The notes under the pieces are model-generated. The model was not told where the DNA came from, searched no databases, and worked only from the letters and a program-made list of their open reading frames with translations. A stretch of DNA of 64,000 nt from UBA5018 sp947463165 (GTDB taxonomy: Bacteria > Cyanobacteriota > Cyanobacteriia > PCC-6307 > Cyanobiaceae). A program made the translations under genes and the position numbers. The stretch is taken from contig CALRTY020000013.1 of NCBI GenBank assembly GCA_943371245.1, positions 18,546 through 82,545 of the forward strand, read 5' to 3'. Below are positions 55,520-64,000 of the stretch, one piece after another (the first letter of the stretch is position 1; every line of letters begins with the position of its first letter).

Positions 55520-55986
55520 CAGGGCCGGAGTACTGGCAGTTGACGCTGCGCTGTGTGCAGCAGCAGCGCACTGCCGATCAGGGGCAGCCAGAGCGGCAGC
55601 CACCTACTTACAGCAGCCATCATCACAGCTGGCAGGGGCACCCCCGCCGGCGACCATCCGGCCAGGGGAGCCGCCAAACTCAGCAGGCCGCAAACCGCCC
55701 CCACCAGGCCCGCCTGCAGGTGGCCGTCATCGGGATCGACCCGCTGCAGGTGAAAGGCCAGCAAGCCATAAAAAAAGCCGCAGCCGCCGGCCCTTAGCGC
55801 CGCATCCAGCAGGCCACTGGCCCTGGCCAGCGGTGCCTCCCCAGCCACAGCAGCCCAACCCAAGCCGATGGCGCCTGCCACCAGAGCGGCGATCAGGGCC
55901 CAGCCGATCGAGCGCAGCCGCAACTGGGCGCGCTGCTGGCCCGTGAGCGAGCCAGGCTGGTGGGGATTGCGGTTGCTGATGGCCAA
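55519..55986 (-). CDS. Membrane protein of unknown function (155 aa)
   Basis: Four hydrophobic stretches (about 28-50, 64-80, 90-110, 120-148) and a basic N-terminus suggest a four-helix inner-membrane protein. It is translationally coupled to the SNF2 gene by a one-base overlap. No family recognised. It is divergent from alaS with a short gap. Confidence 0.6.
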   Translation of the reverse strand: MAISNRNPHQPGSLTGQQRAQLRLRSIGWALIAALVAGAIGLGWAAVAGEAPLARASGLLDAALRAGGCGFFYGLLAFHLQRVDPDDGHLQAGLVGAVCGLLSLAAPLAGWSPAGVPLPAVMMAAVSRWLPLWLPLIGSALLLHTAQRQLPVLRP

Positions 55987-56054
55987 GGGGAAGCCGCTCC
56001 GGCTGCTGCCTGCGCTGGGCGATCATGCCCTTTCCAGGCTTATTGCGCAGAGTC

Positions 56055-58784
56055 ATGGCCGCCGCCAGCACCGTGCCCGTCTCCCCCGCCGGGCAGCCCC
56101 GCAGCGGCGACGAGATTCGTAGCGCCTTTCTCGATTTCTACGAGCGGCGCGGCCACCGGCCCATGGCCAGCGCCTCGTTGATTCCCGACGACCCCACGGT
56201 GCTGCTCACCATCGCCGGCATGCTGCCCTTCAAGCCGGTGTTCCTGGGCCAGGCCGAACGGCCGGCCGCCCGGGCCACCAGCAGCCAGAAGTGCATCCGC
56301 ACCAACGACATCGAGAACGTGGGCCGCACGGCCAGGCATCACACGTTCTTCGAGATGCTCGGCAACTTTTCCTTTGGCGACTACTTCAAAGAACAGGCGA
56401 TCCAGTGGGCCTGGGAGCTGAGCACCCAGGTGTTTGGCCTCTCGCCCCAGCAGCTGGTGGTGAGCGTATTCCGAGAAGACGACGAGGCCGCCGCCATCTG
56501 GCGCGATCTGGTGGGCGTAGATCCAGGGCGGATCATTCGCATGGATGAAGCCGATAACTTCTGGGCCTCAGGCCCCACCGGTCCCTGCGGACCCTGCTCG
56601 GAGATCTACTACGACTTCAAGCCAGAACTGGGCAATGCGGGCATCGATCTGGAGGACGACAGCCGCTTCATCGAGTTCTACAACCTGGTGTTCATGCAGT
56701 ACAACCGCGATGCCGAGGGCCAGCTCACGCCCCTGGCCAGTCGCAACATCGACACCGGCATGGGTCTCGAACGCATGGCCCAGATCCTGCAGGGCGTTGC
56801 CAACAACTACGAAACAGATCTGATCTATCCGCTGATCGAAACCGCCGCCAACCTGGCCGGCGTCGACTACCGCCAGCTGGATGCCAAGGGCCAAACCTCC
56901 TTGAAGGTGATCGGCGACCACAGCCGCGCTGTCACCCAGCTGATCGGCGATGGCGTTACCGCCAGCAACCTCGGCCGCGGCTACATCCTGCGGCGCCTGC
57001 TGCGGCGGGTGGTGCGCCACGGCCGGCTGCTGGGCATCGACCGGCCCTTTCTCGCCGCCATGGGGGAGGCCAGCATCGCCCTGATGGGGGCGGTGCATCC
57101 CCGGTTGGTGGAGCGTCGCGGCCAGATCCTGGCGGAACTGGACCGGGAGGAGGCCCGCTTCCTGGACACCTTGGAGCGGGGCGAAAAGCTGCTGGCCGAC
57201 CTGCTGGCCGCCAAGCCCCGGCAGATTTCCGGCGACCAGGCCTTTGAGCTCTACGACACCTACGGCTTTCCGCTGGAGCTCACCGAAGAGATCGCCGAAG
57301 AGCAGGGCCTGGCGGTGGATGTGGCCGGCTTTGAGGCGGCGATGCAGGCCCAGCGCCAGCGGGCCAAGGCGGCGGCGGTGAGCCTCGATCTCACCCTGCA
57401 GGGCGCGATCGAACAGCTGGCCGCCGGCCTGGAGGCCACAGCCTTCGGGGGCTACGAAAGGCTGGAGCAGCCGGGCTGCGTGCTGGCCCTGGTGGTCAAC
57501 GGCGAGCCGGCCGAGCGGGCCAGCGCTGGCGATGCGGTGCAAATCGTGCTGGACAGCACCCCCTTCTATGGCGAGGGCGGCGGCCAGGTGGGCGACCGGG
57601 GCCTGCTGATCGCCGACACCGGGGCCACGGGCGATGGCCCATGCGATGCCGATTCAGCCAAGGGCGAACTGCTCGTCCAGATCGAAGCGGTGGGCCGCAA
57701 CCGCAGCGTGTTCGTGCATCGCGGCCAGGTGGAGCGGGGCGCCCTGGCGGTGGGCGATCTGGTGCGGGCCCAGGTGGACCGGGGCTGCCGCCGCCGCGCC
57801 CAGGCCAACCACACCGCCACCCACCTGCTCCAGGCCGCCTTGAAACAGCTGGTGGATCCATCCATCTCCCAGGCCGGCTCCCTGGTGGATTTCGATCGGC
57901 TGCGCTTCGACTTCCACTGCCCCCGGGCGGTCACGGCCGCCGAACTGGAGCGGCTGGAGGCCCGCATCAACGGCTGGATCGCCGATGCCCACCACCTGCA
58001 GGTGCGGGAGATGGCGATCGAGCAGGCCAAGGCCGCCGGCGCCCTGGCCATGTTCGGCGAGAAATACGCCGAGGTGGTGCGGGTGGTGGATGTACCCGGG
58101 GTGTCGATGGAGCTCTGCGGCGGCACCCACGTGGCCAACACCGCCGAGATCGGCCTGTTCAAAATTATTGGCGAGAGCGGCGTGGCCGCCGGCATCCGCC
58201 GCATCGAGGCGGTGGCCGGCGCGGCGGTGCTCACCTATCTCAATCAACGCGACGCGGTGGTGAAGGCCCTCGGGGATCGCTTCAAGGCCCAGCCGGAAGA
58301 AATCGTGGAGCGGGTGACGGGCCTGCAGGAGGAGCTGAAGGCCAGTCAAAAATCCCTGGCGGCGGCCCGCGCCGAGCTGGCCGCCGCCAAGGCGTCGGCG
58401 CTGGTGGGCCAGGCCGAGGCGGTGGAGCATGCGGCTGGCCAGCCGTTCCAGCTGTTGGTGCAGCGGCTCGATGGCGTGGAGGGGGCCGGCCTGCAGACAG
58501 CGGCCCAGCAGCTGCAGGAGCGGCTGGGTCAGGGCGCGGCGGTGGTGCTGGGCGGCCTGCCGGATCCTGCCGACCTGGGCAAGGTGATCCTGGTGGCGGC
58601 CTTCGGCAAGGAGCTGATCGCCCGGGGCCAGCAGGCGGGCAAATTCATCGGCGCCATCGCCAAACTCTGCGGCGGCGGCGGCGGCGGCCGGCCCAACCTG
58701 GCCCAGGCCGGCGGTAAGGATGGCTCCGCCCTGGACGGGGCCCTGGCCCAGGCGAAGACCGAATTGAAGCAGGCCCTCAATTAA
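56055..58784 (+). CDS. alaS: Alanyl-tRNA synthetase
   Basis: Charges tRNA-Ala and edits mischarged Ser/Gly. 909 residues from the ATG at 56055; an upstream ATG at 56025 gives ten more. The aminoacylation domain begins with EIRSAFLDFYERRGH and contains the class II motifs. The editing domain has HTATHLL and CGGTHV, supplying the zinc-binding His and Cys. The C-terminal C-Ala domain ends in GGGGGGRPNLAQAGGKD. The length is as expected. Confidence 0.97.
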   Translation: MAAASTVPVSPAGQPRSGDEIRSAFLDFYERRGHRPMASASLIPDDPTVLLTIAGMLPFKPVFLGQAERPAARATSSQKCIRTNDIENVGRTARHHTFFEMLGNFSFGDYFKEQAIQWAWELSTQVFGLSPQQLVVSVFREDDEAAAIWRDLVGVDPGRIIRMDEADNFWASGPTGPCGPCSEIYYDFKPELGNAGIDLEDDSRFIEFYNLVFMQYNRDAEGQLTPLASRNIDTGMGLERMAQILQGVANNYETDLIYPLIETAANLAGVDYRQLDAKGQTSLKVIGDHSRAVTQLIGDGVTASNLGRGYILRRLLRRVVRHGRLLGIDRPFLAAMGEASIALMGAVHPRLVERRGQILAELDREEARFLDTLERGEKLLADLLAAKPRQISGDQAFELYDTYGFPLELTEEIAEEQGLAVDVAGFEAAMQAQRQRAKAAAVSLDLTLQGAIEQLAAGLEATAFGGYERLEQPGCVLALVVNGEPAERASAGDAVQIVLDSTPFYGEGGGQVGDRGLLIADTGATGDGPCDADSAKGELLVQIEAVGRNRSVFVHRGQVERGALAVGDLVRAQVDRGCRRRAQANHTATHLLQAALKQLVDPSISQAGSLVDFDRLRFDFHCPRAVTAAELERLEARINGWIADAHHLQVREMAIEQAKAAGALAMFGEKYAEVVRVVDVPGVSMELCGGTHVANTAEIGLFKIIGESGVAAGIRRIEAVAGAAVLTYLNQRDAVVKALGDRFKAQPEEIVERVTGLQEELKASQKSLAAARAELAAAKASALVGQAEAVEHAAGQPFQLLVQRLDGVEGAGLQTAAQQLQERLGQGAAVVLGGLPDPADLGKVILVAAFGKELIARGQQAGKFIGAIAKLCGGGGGGRPNLAQAGGKDGSALDGALAQAKTELKQALN

Positions 58785-58797
58785 GTAAGCGCACCCC

Positions 58798-59589
58798 ATG
58801 CACTGCTCAGCCAGCCAGCAACCGCCGCTGCCCGACCCCCCATCACCCCAGCCTTCGCTGCGCTTGCTGGCCTGGCTGGGCCTACGCCGGCCGCTCGCCA
58901 CCACCGCCACCTCAATTGCAGTGACGGTGGCAGTGGCGGCAGGGCTGCTGCCCCTGCAGGCCCAGGCCCAGGTGCAACTGCAATTGCACTGCGGCGGCAC
59001 CCTGGTGGAGGCTCGAGGCTCGGCCCAGCGGCAGCGGCCAATGGCGAAGTTGGCCTTTTCCCTGGCTCTGGAGGCGGAGGCGGCCCGCTCTGCGGAGGCC
59101 CTGGCCACGCTGCAACTGAGGTTGGATGCGGTGCGCCGGCAGCTGCAGGCCCTGGCTGTAGAAGAGCTGCGGGTGAGCGGCCCCAGCACCTGGACTGGTC
59201 GCAACTCCCGGATCACCGCCAGCCTGCAGGTGAGCGGCAAGCTGGAACCCCGCCATTACCCAACCCTGGTGCGCGAGGTGGGGGGCCTGGCCGGCGTGCG
59301 CCTGGCCCCCGTAACCAGCCAGGCCGACCCGGCCGAGGATCGGGCCAGTGCCCAGGCCCTGCTGCAGGCCGCCTACCAAGATGCGCTGCGCCAGGCCAAA
59401 CAACTGGCGGCGGTGATGGGTTTGCGCCAGGTGAGGCCCCTGCAGGTGCAGCTGGAGGCCATGCCCCAGCCCTATCTGCTCAAATCAGCCGCCGCCGATG
59501 CGGCTCCAGCCGCGCAGCCGTTCAATGCCGACGAACTGGGCCCACCAACCGATCGCCTCAGCCTGCAGGCCAGCTTCTGCCTGCAATGA
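58798..59589 (+). CDS. SIMPL domain (DUF541) secreted protein
   Basis: 263 residues. A hydrophobic segment at about 38-57 ending in AQAQ acts as signal or anchor after a 35-residue cytoplasmic extension. The SIMPL/DUF541 domain follows, with the typical variable N-terminal strand, the LQVSGKLEPRHYPTLVREVG region and QALLQAAYQDALRQAKQLAAVMG. Function in cyanobacteria unknown; the family is periplasmic or outer-membrane-facing. It starts 13 bases after alaS. Confidence 0.8.
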   Translation: MHCSASQQPPLPDPPSPQPSLRLLAWLGLRRPLATTATSIAVTVAVAAGLLPLQAQAQVQLQLHCGGTLVEARGSAQRQRPMAKLAFSLALEAEAARSAEALATLQLRLDAVRRQLQALAVEELRVSGPSTWTGRNSRITASLQVSGKLEPRHYPTLVREVGGLAGVRLAPVTSQADPAEDRASAQALLQAAYQDALRQAKQLAAVMGLRQVRPLQVQLEAMPQPYLLKSAAADAAPAAQPFNADELGPPTDRLSLQASFCLQ

Positions 59590-59631
59590 GCCCTTGCCCG
59601 GCATGGCAATTAATAGGGTCAGGGCTACTGC

Positions 59632-61611
59632 TCAAGGCTGCAAATAAGTGGTTTGACGCAGGCTGGTCTCCAGGTGATCCATCAACCGGCGGGCGGCGGC
59701 GATGCCGAGGCCACCACTCTGGATCGCCACTTCACTGGCCAGCCGCAACCGCTCCAATAGCAGGCTGGGATCGTGCTCCATCGCCTGCAACACCTCGGCA
59801 TTGGTATCACCGCGCACCACGTGATCCACCTGGTAGCCACCGCCGGGTGCCAGCCGGATATTCACAGCATTAGTGCTACCAAACAGGTTGTGAAGATTGC
59901 CCATCACCTCCTGATAGGCGCCGGCGAGGAACAGGCCAATCAAATATGGTTCGCCCGGCCTTAAATGGTGCAACTCCAACAGGGGCTTTACCTGACCGGC
60001 ATCAATGAAGCGCGCTAATTTGCCATCAGAATCACAGGTGAGATCAGCAAAACTACCGAGCCCAGCAGGGGCCTCATTGAGGCGATGGATCGGCATCACC
60101 GGAAACAACTGATCGATGGCCCAGGTGTCTGGTGCCGAACGAAATACCGAGAGATTGGCATAATAAGTACTGGCTAAACCCGCCTGCAAAGCCCGCAGGT
60201 CATCGGGCACCCCGGTCAACGGTAGCTGTCTGCTGATCGCCCAGCAACAGGCCCAGTAGAGCTGCTCGGCGCAGGCCCGATCCTGGATGGTGAGATAGCC
60301 GAGGCGGAAGGCGGCCAAGGCATCTTCTTTGAATTTACGGGCGTCGTTCCAGGCCTCCTGCAAATTTTCGGAGTTGATGCCGGCCAGGGTTTCGCGCAAA
60401 TTGCGCACAATCAATTGTTCGCCTGGCTGGGGCGGGGGAGCTTGATCGCCCACGCCACTGCTGCCGAGCACGTCAAACACCAACACGGAAAAATGACTGG
60501 CGATCGCCCGGCCGCTCTCGCTTACCAGGGTGGGGGGCTGCAGGCCGTGGGGCTCGCAGCATTCCCTCACCGTGGCCACCACGTCGTTGGCGTAATTCTG
60601 CAGGGAATAATTAGTGGAGGCCGCCGTGGCCGTGCGGCTGCCGTCGTAGTCAACCCCCAGGCCGCCCCCCACATCCAGGTAGCCCATTGAGGCGCCAAGA
60701 CCGCAAAGTTGCACGTAGAGCTGGGCGGCCTCCTGCAGGGCATCTTTGAGCACGGCGATGTCATTGATCTGACTGCCCACGTGGAAATGCAGCAGGCGCA
60801 GATCCGCCAACAAGCCCGCCTGGCGCAGAGCTTCCACGGCGGTGAGCAGATCGGGCACCGACAGGCCGAACTTGGCCCGTTCCCCCACGGAACTTCCCCA
60901 ATGCCCCGTGCTGCGGGTGGCCAACTTGGCGCGCACACCGATCAACGGAGCGGCCCCCAACTGGCGACTGGCGGCGATGATCCGCTCCACCTCATCGAGC
61001 TGCTCGATCACCACCACCGGTTGGCGACCCAGCTGTCGAGCCAGGATTGCCGTTTCCACATAGCGCCTGTCCTTATAGCCATTGCAGATCAGCAGGGCAT
61101 AGGGGTCTTCAAGTAAGGAGAGGGCAATTAATAGTTCAGCCTTACTGCCGGCCTCCAAACCAAAATGCCAACGCCGACCGGTTTCCACCAATTGCTCCAC
61201 CACGTGGCGTTGCTGGTTGCATTTCACTGGAAACACACCCTGGTAGCGGCCGCTGTAGCCGTATTGGGCAATTGCCCGCTCAAATGCAGCGTGGAGGCGC
61301 TCAAGACGATCCTCCAAGATGTCATCAAAGCGGATCAACAGCGGCAAGCTGAGATCCCTTCCCTGCAGACCCTCCACCAATTCCACCAGGTCGAGAGCGC
61401 CACCGCGATCCCCCCTGGGCTGCACGATCACGTGGCCGCGCTCATTAACGCTGAAGTAAGGATCTCCCCAACGCTCCAAGCCGTAGAGCCGCAGGCTGTC
61501 CGCCAAACTCCAGCCGGGCGATGGCGAGCCGGCATCGGCAACGGCTGGGGAATCGCCTAAGCAAGCAAAGGCCTCTGGATCGGGAACAGCGGCTGGGGAG
61601 ATGGGGGCCAT
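59632..61611 (-). CDS. speA: Biosynthetic arginine decarboxylase
   Basis: A PLP enzyme converting arginine to agmatine, the first step of polyamine synthesis. 659 residues from the ATG at 61611; a TTG ten codons upstream is possible. Family marks are GVFPVKCNQQRHVVEQL (PLP lysine), LLHFHVGSQIND, YLDVGGGLGVDYDG and the C-terminal DHVVRGDTNAEVLQ. It converges with the SIMPL gene; the 42-base gap contains an imperfect hairpin (agccct and agggct) that may stop both transcripts. Confidence 0.95.
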   Translation of the reverse strand: MAPISPAAVPDPEAFACLGDSPAVADAGSPSPGWSLADSLRLYGLERWGDPYFSVNERGHVIVQPRGDRGGALDLVELVEGLQGRDLSLPLLIRFDDILEDRLERLHAAFERAIAQYGYSGRYQGVFPVKCNQQRHVVEQLVETGRRWHFGLEAGSKAELLIALSLLEDPYALLICNGYKDRRYVETAILARQLGRQPVVVIEQLDEVERIIAASRQLGAAPLIGVRAKLATRSTGHWGSSVGERAKFGLSVPDLLTAVEALRQAGLLADLRLLHFHVGSQINDIAVLKDALQEAAQLYVQLCGLGASMGYLDVGGGLGVDYDGSRTATAASTNYSLQNYANDVVATVRECCEPHGLQPPTLVSESGRAIASHFSVLVFDVLGSSGVGDQAPPPQPGEQLIVRNLRETLAGINSENLQEAWNDARKFKEDALAAFRLGYLTIQDRACAEQLYWACCWAISRQLPLTGVPDDLRALQAGLASTYYANLSVFRSAPDTWAIDQLFPVMPIHRLNEAPAGLGSFADLTCDSDGKLARFIDAGQVKPLLELHHLRPGEPYLIGLFLAGAYQEVMGNLHNLFGSTNAVNIRLAPGGGYQVDHVVRGDTNAEVLQAMEHDPSLLLERLRLASEVAIQSGGLGIAAARRLMDHLETSLRQTTYLQP

Positions 61612-61641
61612 CACAGCAGGGCAGGGCCCCTGGGATACCAA

Positions 61642-62518
61642 AGGAATCTAAGGAGCCCCAGGTCTTGGCCGCCCCAAGCCAAGGGCTCCTGGAGCAACCA
61701 AGACCCGCCCGCGCCAGCAAACCGGCCGCGGCGGACCATCAAACCGAATCAAAGATCACAGCGAACCCAGCAAGATATCAAGACAATTATACACCCCAAA
61801 AAATTAGCCAACCAGCATCATCCGAAAGCCAGGGAGAAGCCGATTAATAGGCTAATACAGGAATAAAAGCCAAGCAATAAACCCCTGGCAATCCAAGCCT
61901 GCAAGATAAAATATAATCACAGAATCCGTTAGACGCAAGGATTGCAAATGCCCGGTATCTAGTGGACTAAGCCGATACAGAAGCGCAGCTTTTAACTAAA
62001 AAGCATAGCTTTCTGCGGCAAAACCACGGGTGACCGCTGCATGCATTAAACGTTAGGATAAATTTCACAGGACGGCACAATTGAAAATCTCGGCGCTCTT
62101 CGCGAAACGAAAAGTCCTGCTGTCACTGGGTTCTGCCCAGTCACCATCGACTGGAAACGGGCAACGTCTTGTCTGCATTGGCTGTATTAATCACCCAAAC
62201 CTGGCTTACCCAAGACTTTTTTGGTGCTCCCCCATCACCACAGGCAAGGCCAATTACCAGCGCATCGCTACTCGTCAGCCACTTTTTAATGTGGCACAAC
62301 CACCGATCTTTCGAGAGCCGCCCAGGGGTGATACTAGTATAAAGAAAACCTAAAACGGTTATCTTAGTCACAATAAAATACAATTACGACTACATTGCGC
62401 AAGTCTAATCATGGACTTTGCAGCCAATCACATCGCATTATATTTGCTTGTGGATTAGCCTTGATTTTGGCTATTATAATTCTGCCCTACATCCAACCAA
62501 TTCTTTCGTTTCGCAATC
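61642..62518. other. AT-rich intergenic region upstream of the RTX-like gene
   Basis: About 880 bases with no convincing gene. ACTGGG/CCCAGT with loop TTCTG forms a hairpin at 62125-62141. AAAGC/GCTTT flanks ATA near 62002-62014. A frame at 62081-62353 has no family resemblance and is not called. It must contain the promoter of the RTX-like gene, but I cannot place it. Confidence 0.5.
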
Positions 62519-64000
62519 ATGGCCACCGTAAACGGCACTTCCCAGCCAAACTCCCTTACTGGCATTGTTGATTTAGCCCCAGGCCTCGATCTTGACGACA
62601 TCATCAATGGATTCGATGGCAATGACAACATCCTTGGGCTAAATACAAATGACACACTAAATGGCGGCCTGGGTAATGATACGTTAAATGGCGGCGAAGG
62701 TGACGACGAGATAAATGGAGATGAAGGAAATGATTCCGTAATTGGCTCTACTGGATACGACGCAATTAATGGTGGAGCTGGAATCGATCGAGTCGATTAT
62801 AGCGGCGTCGGATCAATTGTAACCCTCAGCGCATTTGGCGCTCTCAACAAAGGATCCCTCGGATCCGACTTATTAATAAGCATCGAAGAGATTGTTGGCA
62901 GCAACATCCTGGGCGACGTTATCGATCTTAGTGGCGCAACAGCTCCAACCGCCACCAGCACTGAAGTGAACCTAACCCTAGGCAGGGTTACAATTAACGG
63001 AGGCTCTTCACCATTACCTCTTGGTTTCGCGGTAAGTCTGTTTGAAAACGTTAGGGGATCTAACCTTGCAGACATAATTACTGGGAATATAGCCAACAAC
63101 TCCCTTTCCGGCGCCAGTGGAAACGACACCATTGACGGGGGTGCCGGCAATGACACCATCAATGGAGGCGCAGGTATTGACACCGCTTCCTATGCCAGCG
63201 CCAGCGCAGGAGTTAGCGTCTCATTGGCATTTCAGGGCGTCGCTCAAAATACGTTAAATGCGGGCTCTGACCTACTAATTTCTATTGAAAATCTTTCCGG
63301 CAGTAGCTTTGCGGACACCCTAAGCGGGAACCTTTTTTCTAATCTAATCTCAGCTGGAGACGGCAACGACAGCATCTTTGGCAGCACAGGAAACGACACC
63401 ATCAATGGCGGAGCTGGCTTTGATACCGCCAACTACAGCGCCCTCGGCGGTGTAGTCAGCCTCGGGGCCTTTGGCCTACTCAACAAGGGCGGCCTCGGCA
63501 TCGACAACCTGGTGGGTATCGAAACCATCGTGGGCAGCAGCCTGCTCGGCGACACCGTCGATCACTCCGCCGCCTTCTCCAGTGGCGGCGTAATCGTTAG
63601 CGGCACCAACACCAACTTAACCACAGGCCTGGTTACCGTTAATGGCACAGGCGTACCGCTGCCACTCAGCTTCTCTGTGCAGCAATTTGAAAATGTAATC
63701 GGCAGTAATTTTGACGACACCATCATAGGTAATACCGCCAATAACTCCCTTAATGGTGGCGCCGGCAATGACACCATCAGCGGCCTAGGCGGCAGCGACA
63801 CCATCGATGGCGGCAGCGGCACTGACACCGTCTCCTACGACACCACGGCAGCTGGCGTAAATGTCTCCCTTTCCCTACAGGGCAGCTTCCAGAACACCGG
63901 GGCCGCCGGCAGCAATCTTCTGATCAGCATTGAAAACTTGATTGGCACCGCCTTTAACGACACCCTCACCGGTGATACCACCAACAATTCCCTGGTCAGT
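62519..64000 (+). CDS. RTX-like calcium-binding repeat protein (partial, cut by window end)
   Basis: The frame is open from the ATG at 62519 to the window end without a stop (494 codons). It is built from GGxGxDxLx-type nonapeptides (GGLGNDTLNGGEGDDEING, GGAGNDTINGGAGID) that bind calcium in RTX proteins, between longer modules. Such modules recur: GSTGYDAINGGAG (62744) and GSTGNDTINGGAG (63380) are 212 codons apart, and VSLAFQGVAQN/VSLSLQGSFQN 215 codons apart. No signal peptide, as for type I secretion, whose signal would be at the missing C-terminus. No clear ribosome site. The composition is poorer in GC than the neighbours. Confidence 0.85.
   Translation, partial: MATVNGTSQPNSLTGIVDLAPGLDLDDIINGFDGNDNILGLNTNDTLNGGLGNDTLNGGEGDDEINGDEGNDSVIGSTGYDAINGGAGIDRVDYSGVGSIVTLSAFGALNKGSLGSDLLISIEEIVGSNILGDVIDLSGATAPTATSTEVNLTLGRVTINGGSSPLPLGFAVSLFENVRGSNLADIITGNIANNSLSGASGNDTIDGGAGNDTINGGAGIDTASYASASAGVSVSLAFQGVAQNTLNAGSDLLISIENLSGSSFADTLSGNLFSNLISAGDGNDSIFGSTGNDTINGGAGFDTANYSALGGVVSLGAFGLLNKGGLGIDNLVGIETIVGSSLLGDTVDHSAAFSSGGVIVSGTNTNLTTGLVTVNGTGVPLPLSFSVQQFENVIGSNFDDTIIGNTANNSLNGGAGNDTISGLGGSDTIDGGSGTDTVSYDTTAAGVNVSLSLQGSFQNTGAAGSNLLISIENLIGTAFNDTLTGDTTNNSLVS

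Noticed and set aside
52880..55543. 887-residue open frame opposite the SNF2 helicase
   Set aside because: A GC-rich antisense frame: rich in Gln, His, Gly and Arg with no domain, fully explained by the helicase codons.
61930..61990. Short stretch resembling tRNA-Cys anticodon arm (aaggattgcaaatgcc)
   Set aside because: No acceptor or T-arm can be formed around it.
62081..62353. 90-residue frame upstream of the RTX-like gene
   Set aside because: TTG start without ribosome site, no domain, composition like the surrounding non-coding DNA.

Overview
The window is 64 kb of GC-rich chromosome from a cyanobacterium, most likely a picocyanobacterium of the Synechococcus/Cyanobium type. The marker genes are psaD (photosystem I), a flavodiiron pair (flv3-flv1), oxygen-dependent hemF, a cofactor assembly of complex C subunit B protein, the cyanobacterial type of glutamate-cysteine ligase, ppc, speA, two acyl-lipid desaturases and several small families known mainly from cyanobacteria (DUF3038, DUF4335, DUF1400). 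The genus is inference; no rRNA is present. There is no intact prophage, IS element or CRISPR array.

Layout. 0-12 kb: apt, the DUF3038/DUF4335 pair, a class I polyphosphate kinase 2, a 2OG-Fe(II) oxygenase-like protein, a secreted DUF1400 alpha/beta hydrolase, a DUF1254 protein, a broken cold-shock/DUF1294 gene, a SWIM zinc-finger protein, a MEKHLA protein and a ZIP metal transporter. 12.7-16.4 kb: the overlapping flv3-flv1 operon for oxygen photoreduction. 18.5-23.4 kb: a leftward operon of a methionine-gamma-lyase-like PLP enzyme, gcvH and gcvP. 23.6-26.5 kb: two related delta-9-type desaturases flanking a divergent HTH protein, with a perfect 14-bp palindrome between the regulator and the second desaturase. 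26.5-28.5 kb: rplI and dnaB. 28.5-30.7 kb: a gene-poor stretch of tandem repeats holding one small double-glycine-type peptide gene. 30.7-34.2 kb: feoB, a Tat-exported metallophosphatase and a CRP-family regulator. 35-45 kb: tRNA-Cys, an LpxB-related protein, RNase D, hemF, mrp and rodA, then a degenerate histidine kinase next to psaD. 45-51.7 kb: trpE, gshA, ppc and a GNAT protein on one strand. 52-62 kb: a lysozyme remnant, a SNF2 helicase, alaS, a SIMPL-domain protein and speA. The right edge cuts an RTX-like repeat protein.

The most unusual property is in the non-coding DNA. Many intergenic gaps are made largely of contiguous, strongly diverged tandem repeats that keep an exact period although the sequence has decayed: 15, 16, 17, 18, 21, 23, 30, 32 and 40 bp, each array with its own unit. 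Several arrays run into gene ends: the 3' end of DUF4335, the C-terminal codons of the HTH gene and the start codon of the histidine kinase. Together with two gene remnants (cold-shock/DUF1294 and lysozyme), this points to intergenic DNA that grows by local duplication and then decays.
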